A DNA stretch of 64,000 nucleotides from Hymenolepis diminuta (GCA_900708905.1 CAADRB010000002.1:1835830-1899829); one strand, 5' to 3'; shown: positions 37,011-49,727, counted from the first letter of the stretch. The notes: generated by a model not told the origin, from the letters alone. A program made the numbers and translations.

Positions 37011-39769
37011 TGCTGTTGAATTAGTGCCGGTGTTAGAGGTAGTGCGTGATGTATATTTGAAGCATCAAGCAAGATAAGAAGCCACTCTTTGCCAATTTTA
37101 TGCCTTCTTATTGGCTACGCAGCAACTGTGTATGACGCATGTTTACTGAAATAGGTGTAACTCACATATTAAGAGTGTGAGGAGGAATGTGGAGATGATC
37201 TAGTTTGTTCTTTTTTATTCTCTTGTGGGTGCGAATTAGTACTCATGAGGAAATAATTAGTAAGATTTCAGCATCGAAATAAATTAAAGAAGACATTTAT
37301 GGTCTTGTATCATTATTATTATTCACAGTATTTTACAAATTTTCATTATGGAAAGTAATTGACTCTGAATAGCAGTAAGTCTGGCAAATGGTAAATTGGG
37401 GGGAGGCGGGGGGAGGGATCGAAAAGCTACTCAGAGATAAGCCTAAGTATCTAAGACCTTTACTTCATCTAATTTTGGACTTGGTTTGTATAATGGGCAG
37501 TTCACGTTTCAAAATTAAAATTCCACGGTTCATCCTGTGGATTGGAGCAAATACCTGTTTACTTTGTTCAGTGCTTACTGACAGATATTCTTAATCAAAA
37601 AGGGTCACTTCAGTTAGTTTATTTCCAGATTGTCGAGAGGGCAAATGATCTTGTATGATATTCCACAGCTTGCAACTTTAACATAGCAGTGATAAGAAAC
37701 AACGCCTTTAAGTTAGCCGAACTCCAAAAGCTGTGTTCTTCATTCAGTGTGATTTCATAAATAAAACCGCCATGAAACTGTCAAAATGACTGTTATAGTT
37801 TAACATTTTTAAATACATCAAAATTTAGGCCTTATTAATTTACGGTTTTACATCATTTTATAAATGTTATCAAAATGATAAATATTGAGATGAAATTATC
37901 AACCGTCCGGATTAATCAACTGTTCAATAAGCTCTAGACATCATGGACACAAATTCATACATGGAGAATCAATGTTAAAATTTTTAATTTCACTTTATTA
38001 GAACATTAGTGGTGAATAATGTCCATTAAACAAAAAATGTAAAGTATGAATCCGATAGTGAAATGAAATGGGGCACTTTTGATACTGTTCAATTGGACTA
38101 TTTAATGCACCGTATTTGTATAAACTTTCCCAAAAATATAATTTTCACCTTATCATGCTGATGTACTAACGATAAAACTAGAGAGAAATCAGGTGGCATT
38201 AGACGTTAACTCACCTTTGATTCTGAGACATTTTCGCTTATCCTCCTATCGTTTTCCATTTGTTTGTTTTAGTTCTTGAAACAGTAAAGTATTACAGAAT
38301 CCATCTTTGTTAGGACAGATGATGCCATATAATTCTCTAGCTTTCTGTCCACCAGAACTATTTGTTGCATCTTAAGAGCTGGGACAATCACTTAATTGCG
38401 TGCTTACTTCTGTCATCTGTTGTGCAATTTCTCTTCGCAGAATTTCTGAAAACGTTTGTCAACTTCCCCATCAAAGAAAGGAAGAAAATAAGGTCATACT
38501 TGTGGATCTATTTTAGATACGAATAGCTGAAATATTTGATCCTCTAAATGGTGTGATTCATTCTCACATCAAGTTTTCTAGGGCTATTTCTGTACAAATA
38601 TTGTTTTCATATCTTATCTCCCCTCTTATTTCGATTAGAAAGGTGATCTACTAAATGTACGAAAATCTTATCATTCCTAATAAGGAATGACCTATGTAGA
38701 TCGTGAAGTCAAAGATATTTTTTATTGAATATATAAAAACGGTGTCATTAGCTATTCAGACATCTTGAGTGGCATCCTCGAATACATTATTACCCATGGG
38801 AAAACGAAGAAGTGATTTTTAAACACGGGAAGGAATAAGAAAAGAAACTGTCCAATAGGGGTGAAAGAATATGGATCGAGTAGAAGAGGAGAATAGTGAT
38901 CACTACATCATGTTATGATGCTTCCTAATTCAAATTTCGGGTAGCGTACTCATGGTTGCCCGGTAAGTTCCTCTCTGCAGTGTCCAGAACTTATTAGCTA
39001 CTTGATTAAATTTGCTAGTTCATTGTGCCTTTTCGATGCACCTGTAGTTCATAAGAGCCAAATATAGTTAGTTTAAACTCCAGCTAAGTCGGTTATTTAG
39101 AAAGTAAGAACTTGGTTATGCTTTTTAATTTATTGATATACTTTAATGGGTATTAAGTTTGCACCCAGTCATACATAATTTCTCAAGATTATTTTTATAT
39201 AATTCAAGTAGTTATTAAGTCAGGATGTCAAGAGCTTCTTCTTTTGAATAGCACTAACACTGATGTGCATATATTCTCTTGAGTGTTGTTTAATTCGTAA
39301 TCTCTAAATGTTCAACTTCCATTAATTGACGCCCAGATACGGAGATGAAATTATGTCCAAGATATTCAGGGCTCCTTGGCTGCTTGAGTTATTTCCGTGG
39401 ATGGTATTACCACCTTGATTTATTTGTATCTCGATACAACCAAGAGCATATAAATGAAACTTGAGACGATTGTTTTAACTTAAGAGTTCATAAAAAACGA
39501 ATTTTAATAATAAAAGAATAGTGGAAAAGTAAAGGCTTTTTTAATTTCTAACTTGGGGATGCATTTAGGGACGTTGATAGCCCAACAATGGGTAATTTTG
39601 AGGAGGGCTGTTTAAAAGGAAGAACAGGGTAAAGACAACGAGAGAGCTTTACTCACTTTTACTACAGAGCACGAATCTTGCTCGGCATAAACTCTTTTTG
39701 CTTTCTACTTACATTGTCCATATTTAAAAAGGATAAGAAATGGAATATACCAAATTTTATTTTATTCAA
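37011..39769. other. Stretch between the SLC1 and USP40-like genes
   Basis: Should contain the promoter and any missing first exon of the SLC1 gene, but none was recognised. A repeat related to 4985-5060 lies at 37633-37705. The minus-strand AATAAA overlapping 39756-39766, within about ten bases of the USP40-like stop, may end that transcript. Confidence 0.4.
37633..37705 (+). repeat. Dispersed repeat copy, shared with 4985-5060
   Basis: Contains GGCAAATGATCTTGTATGAT and ATTCCACAGCTT, nearly the same as at 4985-5060. Likely the 3' segment of the short dispersed element found elsewhere in the window. Confidence 0.5.
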
Positions 39770-42700
39770 CTAAATAGTTGGCTTGTCACTCCTTCTGTAA
39801 AACAGCATGTAAGCGCATTCATGGCCCTGGAATACGTTTTTAAAATCATCACAACTAATCTCAGTCACTACATCATCGTTGAAATCAAACCATTTTCCAT
39901 ATACAATCGTCTTTTCGACATCTCTTTTTATGCCTACCTCTCCGTTGAGATTTTTCACATTGTCTGGATTCTCGGAATCCATAGAGTTATTTAGATCTTC
40001 TTGAATGCTAAATGAGTCCTCACTCTTCAAGATTGGTGTATGATTGGTTGGTTGATCATTCTCATTCAAAGTGTTTGATGATATTGCGTCACTATCAGAA
40101 ATGGATGAGTTTGTTAGTGTTGATGTCTGTCGAAATAATCGTGGACACCTTGTTTCAACCTGATCAAAACTCAAGGACTGCGGCATCTTGGATTCATTCG
40201 AACGTAGTCTATCACCTCTTCTGTTATTTGTGACTCTTTCTTTAACTTCATTGATCTCACTGTCAATCAGACTAATGCAATCTCGGGAGATCTTCCTTGA
40301 TGTGCTCTTAGATCCTGCAGATAGCACCTCCTCGATGTGATTTTGGTCGGCCTTCATTCCAGAGTGTTTGTTGAGAGCGCTGGTAGAACGTCTATCAGTT
40401 TTGAGATTTGTTCTTATACCGTTTATAAAGCGTCTATAAGCGCTAGATTTCCTTTTACTCAGTTGGTCATTCAGTCCCGATTGGTCATTATTTAGGGCTT
40501 CGCTGAAATATTTATTAAAAGGCGATTGTTATCATAGGTGCAAAAGTAAATTATCAATCTGTATTCATATTTGAGATACTCTGACCATTTTGATTCACTA
40601 ATTAGAATAGCAAAACCCCACCAGAATCTTGACAAATGATTAATGCCACATAAATCAGCTCAATGATGTTGATGAAAAAATGCTTTACATATGCATTACC
40701 GTCATTATTGCATGTTAAGATCTGAATAGACAACTCAAAAATCAAATTCCTATTAAAAAAGGTGTTGATAAAGAGTGTATTAGTTTCTTTCTTCTCTGCT
40801 TTCAAAACAGATTTAATGATCTTGTTGACTCGATTATTTAATTCTTGGACTACAATGTATGGCGACTTTACGCACAACTAAAACTCATATGTGCATACTG
40901 GCTCACGCCTCCATGATGGAAAGGAGACAAAAATTTTCCAAGGTTGTCTCTAAATCGCTCATCATCTTCATCGATATGCGGGCTTATAACTAAGATGAGT
41001 GACTTTAAATTTTCCTAATCCTAACGTGTCTCTCTTGTTTCTTTTGAACCAATCAACTTCGGAAAGTGGTGAAACTATTATTGTATATTAAGTTAATCGA
41101 AACTCGTTGTACTGCATATCTAAATAATTTCGTCATTTTTGGAATACAACAATGATGAGAAATTTGCTTTCATAAGTACTTCTCTTCGCTATTTCATACT
41201 TTAGCGAGAATTATATGAAGTGCGCATAAGGGAAGCTAGTAAACAGCTGAATGGGGAGGAATCTATTTGGGGTCAATCTGATATTTTAAAATTTGCACTT
41301 TATGCAAAGTGAGAGGAAAGTGTCCACATCGTCTTTTAAAAAGATGACTCTTAATAATGAAGCCTCCCATGTGACAGATTGGACCATTTTTAATCAATTG
41401 CCTTTGCTTGCTTTCCCGTATTTCTCATAGTAACATCCCAACAGAGTTTTTGGTTTCCGATATTATCCAGGCTTCTGTTTTCTTCTGTGCATGACTCATC
41501 ACCTGGCGTCCATGCTGTTTATGGATTCTTCCAGGTTACCTAATTCCCGAATTCCGGACTTTACTCTAATGCTAGTCACGTTTTGGATTACTACCTTCTC
41601 TTAGTTTTCCTCTAGTAATTATTCGGCTACTGTCTCTGTCCTCTTCCTGTTCCGTGATAATGGAGTTTATAGGAATGGGAAAGGCAATAGCTTAGCTGGT
41701 TTTTTGATCTTTCACTTTAATCGTTTTTAAGCTTGAATCACCTCCGATAAAACTATAAAAGTGCGAAAAGAGATTAAATGAAAGTCGTCAAACTAGGTCA
41801 ATAAAAAATCCCCAATTCATGTATTACTTTACGATGATGAGCTTTCTGTGAATTCACGTGTATGTAACTGTTAAATTGCTATCTGTTCAATTTGATTTAT
41901 CCATTCAGTAATGGAGATCTTTCTCCATTCTTCAACATTTTATATCAATTAGAAATGTTCGTTTACCCACTAGGATTCGTTTTTAATAGTGACGCATCTG
42001 AAGCAATCTGCGATTTATGTCTGCTTCTTGTTAGTCTAAAAGTATTATTCGGTACTGTGGGAAAGAATGTTGTCTGTATACTCGGAAGATGCTGAAGTTC
42101 GTGATTATTAGATCTGATCGTTCCCAACATTGATTCAGCAGATCCTCTCAAATTTCGGGAAAGATGTCCGATAGGATGTGAAGTTAAATCGTAGGAATTT
42201 TCTCTCTCTTGATATTGATGAGATCGTGTTCTCATCTGTGGAGTTGTGGGAACACTAGAGGGTTTCCATTGCTCATTATTGTTCGCAGAGACGTAGTTTG
42301 TATTTGTTTGAGCTTGTTCAGCGAATGAATCCTATTAAAATTGCATAATAGAACGGTTTACGATATAACAGCACAGAACATGCGAGTAAAAACTGTATTT
42401 TATATTAAGCTCTACCTTTTCAGTAGTTTGGTCCTTTGTGTCCGTAGGTACGTAACCATAAGGTTCTTTAATATAGGCATGATAGTGGCCATCACAGGCA
42501 GAAGTACCGACGTGGATAACAATGGAGAAGAGGTCGTAATTGACTGGCTATAAGTGAACAAAATGACAATGAGTTGAAGCTTAAATATGTCATTCAACGT
42601 AAAATTCTATTTCGTTGAGACTTTTGTTAGGTCAGTCCTCCAATTCCGCCCTTCTACATTAGTGTCAGGAGTGTCTGATAAAAATGAATTTAAGGCTCCC

Positions 42701-44365
42701 TTGAAAACTATGATAAGGCTAATCTTAGAACAACACTCCCAAATATCCGCTGGGAAAAATTACAGGCAAGCTTCAATTTTGGGCTGCTATAAGACACATT
42801 TTCTTTCATTAATGAAACTTCTTTCGGATTAATCGATTAGGCGATAGTAAAAAGGAAGCATTTAGTTTGAGCAAATGGCCTATCCTGATCGGAGTTCTCT
42901 TTAACCGACTGAGCAACATACTTTTAGAAAAATCCGTACTGATACAGTAAAATGTAATGCCAACTACTGTAAATTCGCAGGAAGGACATATGGTATACGA
43001 GAGGTGGCAGGAAAATTCGATAACTACGGATAAAATATTTCTTACTTTCGAATGTTATAAAATGCAAAGATAAAATTTTGGAATGTAGTTCTTAATTCTG
43101 ACATATTAGGATCTATACTTTTGCTTTTGATAAGAATACATTCAATTGTGGAGGAAGTGGACGCGCAGTCTCAATGAATTTATCAAAATAAACGGAACAT
43201 GCTGGTGTTCTTCTATGGAAACTGAGTACTGAACAGGCGAACTTGATAAACTCTCCAAGCCCAACTTCCTTCTACTATTCATCATCCTCTTATCAGTCCT
43301 GTACAATATCCACTAACTCTATAAACAAACGAACGGCCCTTACCTCAGCTTGTTCGGTTTCCAGATAGGCGGTCATATCAAGATGAAGAGGAAAACTGCA
43401 CATTTTATCTAATTTGCCAGCCTCCATCGATTTGGGATTAAAATAAAAGCGAGATAGTGAGAGAGTTAGTATTGGAGGCAGTCCGGTAAATTTACTTTTC
43501 TAAAAAATTATTTTAAATAAGTTTTAATACCTTAATTGCGTCAACTCGGCCTTTACATACCTCGCAGAAGTACTGATTATCGCCAGCCAGGGTTTCCACC
43601 TGAGTATGATTGCCAAGGGCTACCTCGATGGAATTGCAGTCAGAAACTGACAAATTAACATCTTGGAATTCATCCTAGTTCAAAATTAATAAATTCTTGC
43701 TGACTAAACCCACCTACATTTCTTTCACTAATTTTTCCACAACTGAGACACTGAATCTACAAAAATAAAATTTCACTAGAATAAAAATGCTTACCGTCGT
43801 TTTCAAACATCCTTTGTAAAGGTCATTAATGAGGTCTTTTTCAACTGTATCTTTTAAATTATCCTCCAATTCCTCAAATAGTAAACGATTCAGTTCTTGA
43901 ATATCTTGATGGATTTGCATTTCATCTGAAGTCCAACCGAAACTTTCCGTTAGAGATTTGGCAGAAATTGGAGCCCCATCTCCTTTCAAGAGATTCGAAA
44001 AGAGGATCAGGATTTCTTGTAAAATCTAAAACCTTAAATAAAACAATGAGAAACTCTAGTCATACTTGAGGGAGTTCGTAAAAGTCTGTATTTTGGGCCA
44101 CTAAAAAAAGTCGATCTAGTTTTCAATAATAAATATATTAGTTTGAGAATGACTTCTTTTCATTTTGAATAAATGAATCCTTACTTGTCAGATCTGGAGT
44201 GTGGAAAAGGATTTGTAATAAGGTGTTTAAGTAACAAGTTGCGCCTTGATTTGTAATACCACTTATTTTACTTCGTGGACCTGCGTTCCAGGACCTTACG
44301 ACACTGGCTATCTTTGTGTTTCCAAATTCTTCTTTATTTGAGAAATCTTTATTAATTTCCTTCAT
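39770..44365 (-). CDS. USP40: Ubiquitin carboxyl-terminal hydrolase, USP40-like (nine exons, 671 aa)
   Basis: Exons are 44365-44185, 44100-44066, 44025-43795, 43756-43718, 43674-43531, 43499-43344, 42547-42416, 42331-41967 and 40502-39770; phases close to 672 codons. The start is the ATG of MKEINKDF. The family removes ubiquitin through a Cys-His-Asp papain-like site. The Cys box is GITNQGATCYLN (Cys44). SLTESFGWTSDE and IQELNRLLFEELE match the USP40 fingers region. The zinc pairs CLSC and CEVC are present. The His box is VGTSACDGHYHAY (His about 283). The last box is WFDFNDDVV through QGHECAYMLFYRR, very close to USP40. Between His and the last box is a polar Ser/Asn-rich insertion of about 320 residues. 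The usual QHD reads HQD. The protein stops right after the catalytic domain, so the long C-terminal region of vertebrate USP40 is absent. Five introns are 31-43 or 84 bp, including one of 31 bp. Confidence 0.88.
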
Positions 44366-45397
44366 GTTGTTTTGCTGCTTCAAAGGGCATTATTTCAAAT
44401 ACGCGTGTTTTTTAATAAGGCCCTTGTCCGCGTGTTATTGATCGAATAACTGTTTTAAAAAGATATTCTTATATATTATACTGTAATTATTCTTAATATG
44501 CAAATATTCAATGGTGTAAAAATATCGAAATTTAAAGTACTTTGGCGTCAGACGCCATGTCAAATATGTTGTCTTGCGAACTTTTACCTGCCATTTAGGT
44601 AATATGATGAACGGAATTACTGAAGATGATGGAGAACTTGAAGCCTACAGGAATAGATACCATCTATGGTGAATTTTCTCCACTGTTCTTAAATCAGACT
44701 CATAATTACAACGATGAAAATATTAACCACAGGAATAATAACAGTCATTTTGGCATCCGGAAGTGTACGTGAGTATCCATATCATTAGTCAGCTGCATGC
44801 ATAATTTGATGAATCGCACTATTCTTGTGAATTAATTTACTCTAAGCCAATTGTTTTTAAATGCAGGCTTATCAAGACGTAATTTTGATTAAAACTATTA
44901 CAAAAAATTAATTTTAGATCTTCTACATTTACATGAAACCATGCAACGCTTAGTCACGAGGTTTCTACAGGGTAAATTCCACGCCTTGTTGATGTGATAT
45001 TTTGAGAGCCTTAACACAGCTAAGGCTAATTTGCCAATATTGTAGAAAAGATCGAGCCAGTCATATCAAAATGAAAGTGAAGGCATGTTTGCTTAAATAT
45101 CAATTTCGCTATTGTACCGTCTTGTCTAAATTATCAAAATTTAATTAATTAAGATTCAGGTTGTGTTAAAAAGTTCATGGGTATAAAATAGGGTATTTAT
45201 TATGACATTTTTAATTTTATGTGACAAATTATCAGACACAAAATTGAAATGATATAATATGGCCAAATTAATCCAAGAAAATATAAATTTAGGGCTCTGA
45301 CCTGCTAATTCTGGTGGGTACATGAGATACGATCACTTAAATCATTATCCGTCACATGTCAGTGATTTGACATCTTTCCACTCGTTATAACCTAAAG
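44366..45397. other. Divergent intergenic region
   Basis: About 1 kb between the divergently transcribed USP40-like gene (minus) and the EF-hand-like gene (plus). It probably holds both promoters. No specific element recognised. It contains an isolated GTGTACG|GTGAGT-like site near 44770, without exon support. Confidence 0.4.
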
Positions 45398-46180
45398 ATG
45401 GCTACAAAGTCAGAGAGAATTCTAAGAAAACTTGAGAAACTCACGGCGCAAGATGCGAGCGAATATGACAAAGAAATGAAAATTTATGTGCAACAAATAA
45501 CCGACTTTCAGAATTTTGTTGAAAGAGTAGATAATTGGTATAACAAAAATGAAAAGAGGTATCTGAGAATGATGTCTATTTTCGACAAAGACGAAATATC
45601 AGAAACAGAATTCAAGCTCGCCTTTCGTGACTTACGAACGCCTTTTTCGGCCCTTGAAGAACATATTGTCTATCGAATGATAGATCCAGAGAAAACTGGA
45701 AGTGCGGATTACTCGAAACTCTATGAAGGAATATGGAAAGCTCTTGCAAACAAATACGTTCAAACGGATGACCCAAATAATCTTGACTTTAGGAGGTTTG
45801 ATCACTATTTTTTAGCTACTTTCAAAATTCCATCGTTCGAGCCTCTGGATATGCCCACTACTTTTGAAGCACTTATTACTCAAGATTATACCGGATTTAT
45901 GTTACGCGAATTAATTCGAATAAAAGTACCGCAGTTAGCAACCACAGCTATTATGGTATTTACCGAACCCGGTAAGTACGAAGATTCTTCAATCAAATGT
46001 CATCAAAAGCTCTCTGAATTTAATTTTATTGGTGGTCCAAAATGTGTGCCAACGGAGATAATACTGTATTACGATTATTCTGTGGGAAGAATTGATTGTC
46101 CGTTATTGACCAATGTATCTTATTTTGGACCTCCAAATCAAAAGCAGTTGAAATTTTCTCGCCAGTCATCGAGAGATTGA
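45398..46180 (+). CDS. EF-hand-like protein, single exon (260 aa)
   Basis: An uninterrupted 260-codon frame from ATG (AAAGATGGC context) to TGA, followed by AATAAA at 46346 and 46375. Residues 1-50 are charged and helical. Residues 57-110 look like a pair of EF-hands: a degenerate first loop (DKDEISETEF, about 63-72) and a better second one (DPEKTGSADYSK, 96-107, with Asp, Glu and Thr at ligand positions). Residues 150-260 have a different character (strand-rich, IILYYDYSVGRIDCPLL) and match no domain I can name. A perfect donor-like GGTAAGT occurs in frame at about 45970, but the coding-like sequence continues through it and I did not find an acceptor. Calcium binding is possible but unproven. 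Function unknown. Confidence 0.75.
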   Translation: MATKSERILRKLEKLTAQDASEYDKEMKIYVQQITDFQNFVERVDNWYNKNEKRYLRMMSIFDKDEISETEFKLAFRDLRTPFSALEEHIVYRMIDPEKTGSADYSKLYEGIWKALANKYVQTDDPNNLDFRRFDHYFLATFKIPSFEPLDMPTTFEALITQDYTGFMLRELIRIKVPQLATTAIMVFTEPGKYEDSSIKCHQKLSEFNFIGGPKCVPTEIILYYDYSVGRIDCPLLTNVSYFGPPNQKQLKFSRQSSRD

Positions 46181-47303
46181 AGTATTTGTCAGTGATCTTT
46201 GAATGTCTATATGAACATTCGACTATGATCCCAATGTTGTTTTTTTTTCGTTAGTGGGGAAAATTTCCATTCTACACGGATAATTTAAACATCATTGTTA
46301 AAAATATCTGCCATTTTTTCAATTTGTGTTGATAAATTAATTATAAATAAATGGAACCATATGGAAAGTCTCTCAATAAATATGATATCTTAGAGATTTA
46401 AAATACGTAACATTCTGTTTAATAAAATGCATTGGATAACATTTGAAATGTACATGTGACCAACATTAGCATTCATTTAGCTTAAGAATTAACTTAGAGT
46501 GTGCACTACTGAAGAGTGTTAATGATAATACTACTACAATAGGAGCAGAGCCGTGTACAACCATAGAGGTAGTCCGTCAGATATTAAGGTTAGCTCAGAA
46601 AATCTTGATAAATTGGGTTATAAACAGGCTTTAATTAGTTTTCACAATCGTTATTTTTCACCGTTCGGATACCGCAAATAAGACAAACCATAAACTAGAA
46701 AAATCTATCGGATAGGATACTAAAATACATTGAATAGCTAGAACTCACCGGATTATTCAACCAATAAGGGCTTTTCTGGCAACTATATCCCATCGAGTCC
46801 ACGTTGTTTAGTAGATTCTTTAAAGCACTTGAATGAATGATTACTTCATTACAAAAGCGTAATTATTAAATAAGAGCAATGCGATTAGTTAACAAATAAT
46901 AGTTCATAATCTGGTTAAGTCATTGATAATATTAAATCGAGAGATTTGGATGGAATTCATAGTTACATTTACATATCTTGCTCACACAAAAAATGCGCAC
47001 AACATATGTACATGTTTATTTGTTACAGTAGATTCGAAAACCGTATTTAATTATTGCCCAAAGTAGCACAGGGTCTAAAATATTGCTATAAAATTAAAAT
47101 TGACCATCACTCGAGTGAAATTTCAAACTTGTTCTTAAATCACTAAAGAAATTCTAAAGGATTGAATGGAACTGGAATATTTAATCTTAAATATGGAGTA
47201 ATTATGGGAAATGTATTATAATTAAGTATTTCATATTAGAACTTATTTCATTATACAAGTACAAGCGCGCCTTTTCGAATTCTGCTAGATCATCGGTTTT
47301 GGG
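46181..47303. other. Intergenic stretch before PSMA5
   Basis: Contains the EF-hand-like gene's 3' end with AATAAA at 46346-46351 and 46375-46380, then AT-rich DNA without frames of note. A TGCTAG acceptor-like site at 47282-47287, about 16 bp ahead of the PSMA5 ATG, could be a cis or spliced-leader acceptor. This is inferred only from position. Confidence 0.4.
46346..46380 (+). terminator. Two polyadenylation signals of the EF-hand-like gene
   Basis: AATAAA at 46346-46351 and again at 46375-46380, about 165-200 bp past the stop codon. Confidence 0.5.
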
Positions 47304-49321
47304 ATGTTTCTGACTAAAACCGAATATGATAGGGGCGTTAATACGTTTTCTCCAGATGGAAGACTTTTCCAAGTTGAGTATGCCATAGAAGCTACTAAGG
47401 TAAAATTAAATTTTTATGTTTACGTATTAGCTTGGATCAACTGGTATTGGAATAAAAACCAAAGACGGTGTCATTCTTGCTGTTGAGAAGCGAATCAATT
47501 CTCCTCTTATTGTAACTAATAGCGTTGAAAAGATTTTCAAGGTTTCAGATAATATTGGTGAGTTTGCTTTAATTGTCTATGATTTCAGTTTGTTTTCTGC
47601 TAGTATCTCCCTAATGTGTTTTGTTTTACACTTTCCTACAGCTTGTGCAGTCAGCGGTCTCATTGCCGATGCACGAACTCTCATTGATCGAGCTCGTATT
47701 GAAACCGCCCATCATTGGTTTGTGTATAACTGTGAAATGACAACAGAAGACGTAACTCAAGCTGTCAGTAAACTGGCTCTTGCTTTTGGCGATGATGATG
47801 CAGATGAAGCTGCCATGAGTCGTCCTTTTGGCGTCGCTCTCATGTTTGCCGGTTATGACGAAAATGGGCCCCAGTTGTAAGCTCGGTTGCTATTTTCTTA
47901 ATCTACTCTACAAATCTATCTCAAGTCTACCATTTATTCCTAATCTCATATTGAAGTAGGCACTTAGTTTCATGTATAAGACTTTTTTCAAATTCCTTAC
48001 TAGCAGTTTTTTATAGAGCAAAATTATCTTCGAATATCTTGGAATCCTGATTTTTTATTGACTAGTGTTATATATAATTCAAATAAATAGTGTCGATCAC
48101 GTTATTTTACTTCGTGGACACATCTAATTGCTACCCCGCATTAAGTATATAAAAATTAGGCACATTACAGGAGTCTCTCTAATTGAGAAACTTAGTTTGA
48201 ATTAGCATCAATAATACCAATTTTCCTATCATTATTTAATATTTTCAAGCTCTTGTTCATATTCGGCACTTATAGAGATTTACCTAGGATTAGATAATCA
48301 TCGTCGAACGCCTACTCTAACTAGACACTTATTACTCTGTAACCTCGATATATGATCTCACAATTTTGAGTTTAAATAAACTTCTCAAGTCTATTTAATT
48401 CTTAACAGCACTTGACTTGACTAGTGACAACTAGATTTGATAGGAGACTTGTATTTTATCATCCCTCCTGTTAACCAGAATTCGTCGTCTACGTCACTGG
48501 ATAAGCATAGATGAAAATGGATCTCTTCTCCTCTGAGTTGGCAGACTACTACGCCGATTTTAAACAGCATTTATTGAACTCGTAATGAATATTTTTGTGT
48601 CCACGTTAAAGAACAATCTTCAAAGGAGAAAATTTAGCAGTCAATTGCGAGTTTCCCTCTTAAACAAAGATTTGTGTTATTACTATCGGGCATGCATCCC
48701 TAATTGCACTAAGTATCCCTTTTTCATTGATGTTCGTAAAGCTGATCATGATCTTGATGTTGCCCTTAGTCTATCGACATCTTAGTCTCTTAGATGTTTC
48801 TCAATTGTTAATGAATTGCGGGCATAAATTTATGTTTGCGTTTTGGCTTCCTATTCTGACACAGGTAATTCAGCCATTCCCAAGGCTTCCGGTTAGTAGT
48901 TGGGTACCTTCTTAGTGGCTGAGAGCACTAATCATGCACGGTTTCACTATTTTCATGTTATCCCCACAGATTCCATATGGATCCAAGCGGAACCTATATA
49001 CAATACGAAGCCAAAGCTATTGGCTCTGGTTCGGAAGGAGCCCAACAAGCACTTCAAGAGGTTTTCAACAAGGACCTCAGTCTCGAAGAAGCCTCTGTTC
49101 AAGCTCTCACTATTCTCAGACAAGTTATGGAGGAGAAACTCGATGCTACTAATGTTGAGGTAAGCAAACAACTGTCTCCTTTTTTCTCCTTGAAATTTAT
49201 CTACTTATAATCTACTTGATTTCTCCCCTTCTAGATGGCCGCCATAACCAAGTACGGTATCACTATCTTCGATAAACCACAACTGGAGGCTGTTATTAGC
49301 CAGCTCAAGTCTGTTGCATAA
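47304..49321 (+). CDS. PSMA5: 20S proteasome subunit alpha type-5 (five exons, 244 aa)
   Basis: Exons are 47304-47399, 47431-47557, 47642-47876, 48970-49159 and 49235-49321, separated by introns of 31, 84, 1093 and 75 bp. The coding total is 735 nt. The start [17 protein letters not shown] and the [19 protein letters not shown] block are diagnostic for alpha5. [34 protein letters not shown] and [11 protein letters not shown] follow at the expected places, and length is close to the human 241. Alpha subunits form the outer rings of the 20S core, gate substrate entry and dock regulators; they are not proteolytic. All parts needed are present with no disrupted exon. The gene is convergent with ROCK, whose stop lies about 400 bp away. 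Confidence 0.97.
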
Positions 49322-49362
49322 GTCTGTCACCACTACTACCGCGAGCAAGAACTCTTTGTTAT

Positions 49363-49368
49363 AATAAA
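49363..49368 (+). terminator. PSMA5 polyadenylation signal
   Basis: AATAAA 42 bp after the PSMA5 stop codon. The 3' UTR is therefore probably under 70 bp and should end before the convergent ROCK gene. Confidence 0.65.
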
Positions 49369-49727
49369 TGTCATTCTCACTTTATCCTCTCAGCTTCTTA
49401 TTGACAAATCACATCAAGGAACCAATATACCTTATGATATATAATCTGAGCGTCAAATAATGGCAATAGTATCAATACTGGAACAAGAATTTGAGGGCGC
49501 AGGGTAGTAAGAGGGCAAGGTATATCGTATGTGCTGTTCTCCTGAACAGCGTGTGAAAATAATGTCTAAAATCTCTCGTTTGTTTCCTTGCCTTTCTGTA
49601 ACCTCACAGGCAATCTGTACACATCGGGAGGAGGGAATGAAAGACAAGTCACCGTTTAGTAGAAGGGATTAGGGCTTTGGATTTAGATGCGTGTGCAAAA
49701 GGGGATATCAAAGTTCTAATAGGGGAG

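Noticed and set aside
40602..40877. 91-codon minus-strand frame between USP40-like exons 8 and 9
   Set aside because: Exon 8 (phase 2) joins exon 9 (one base first) exactly and restores GGC; this frame lies in the intron and has no ubiquitin-protease similarity.
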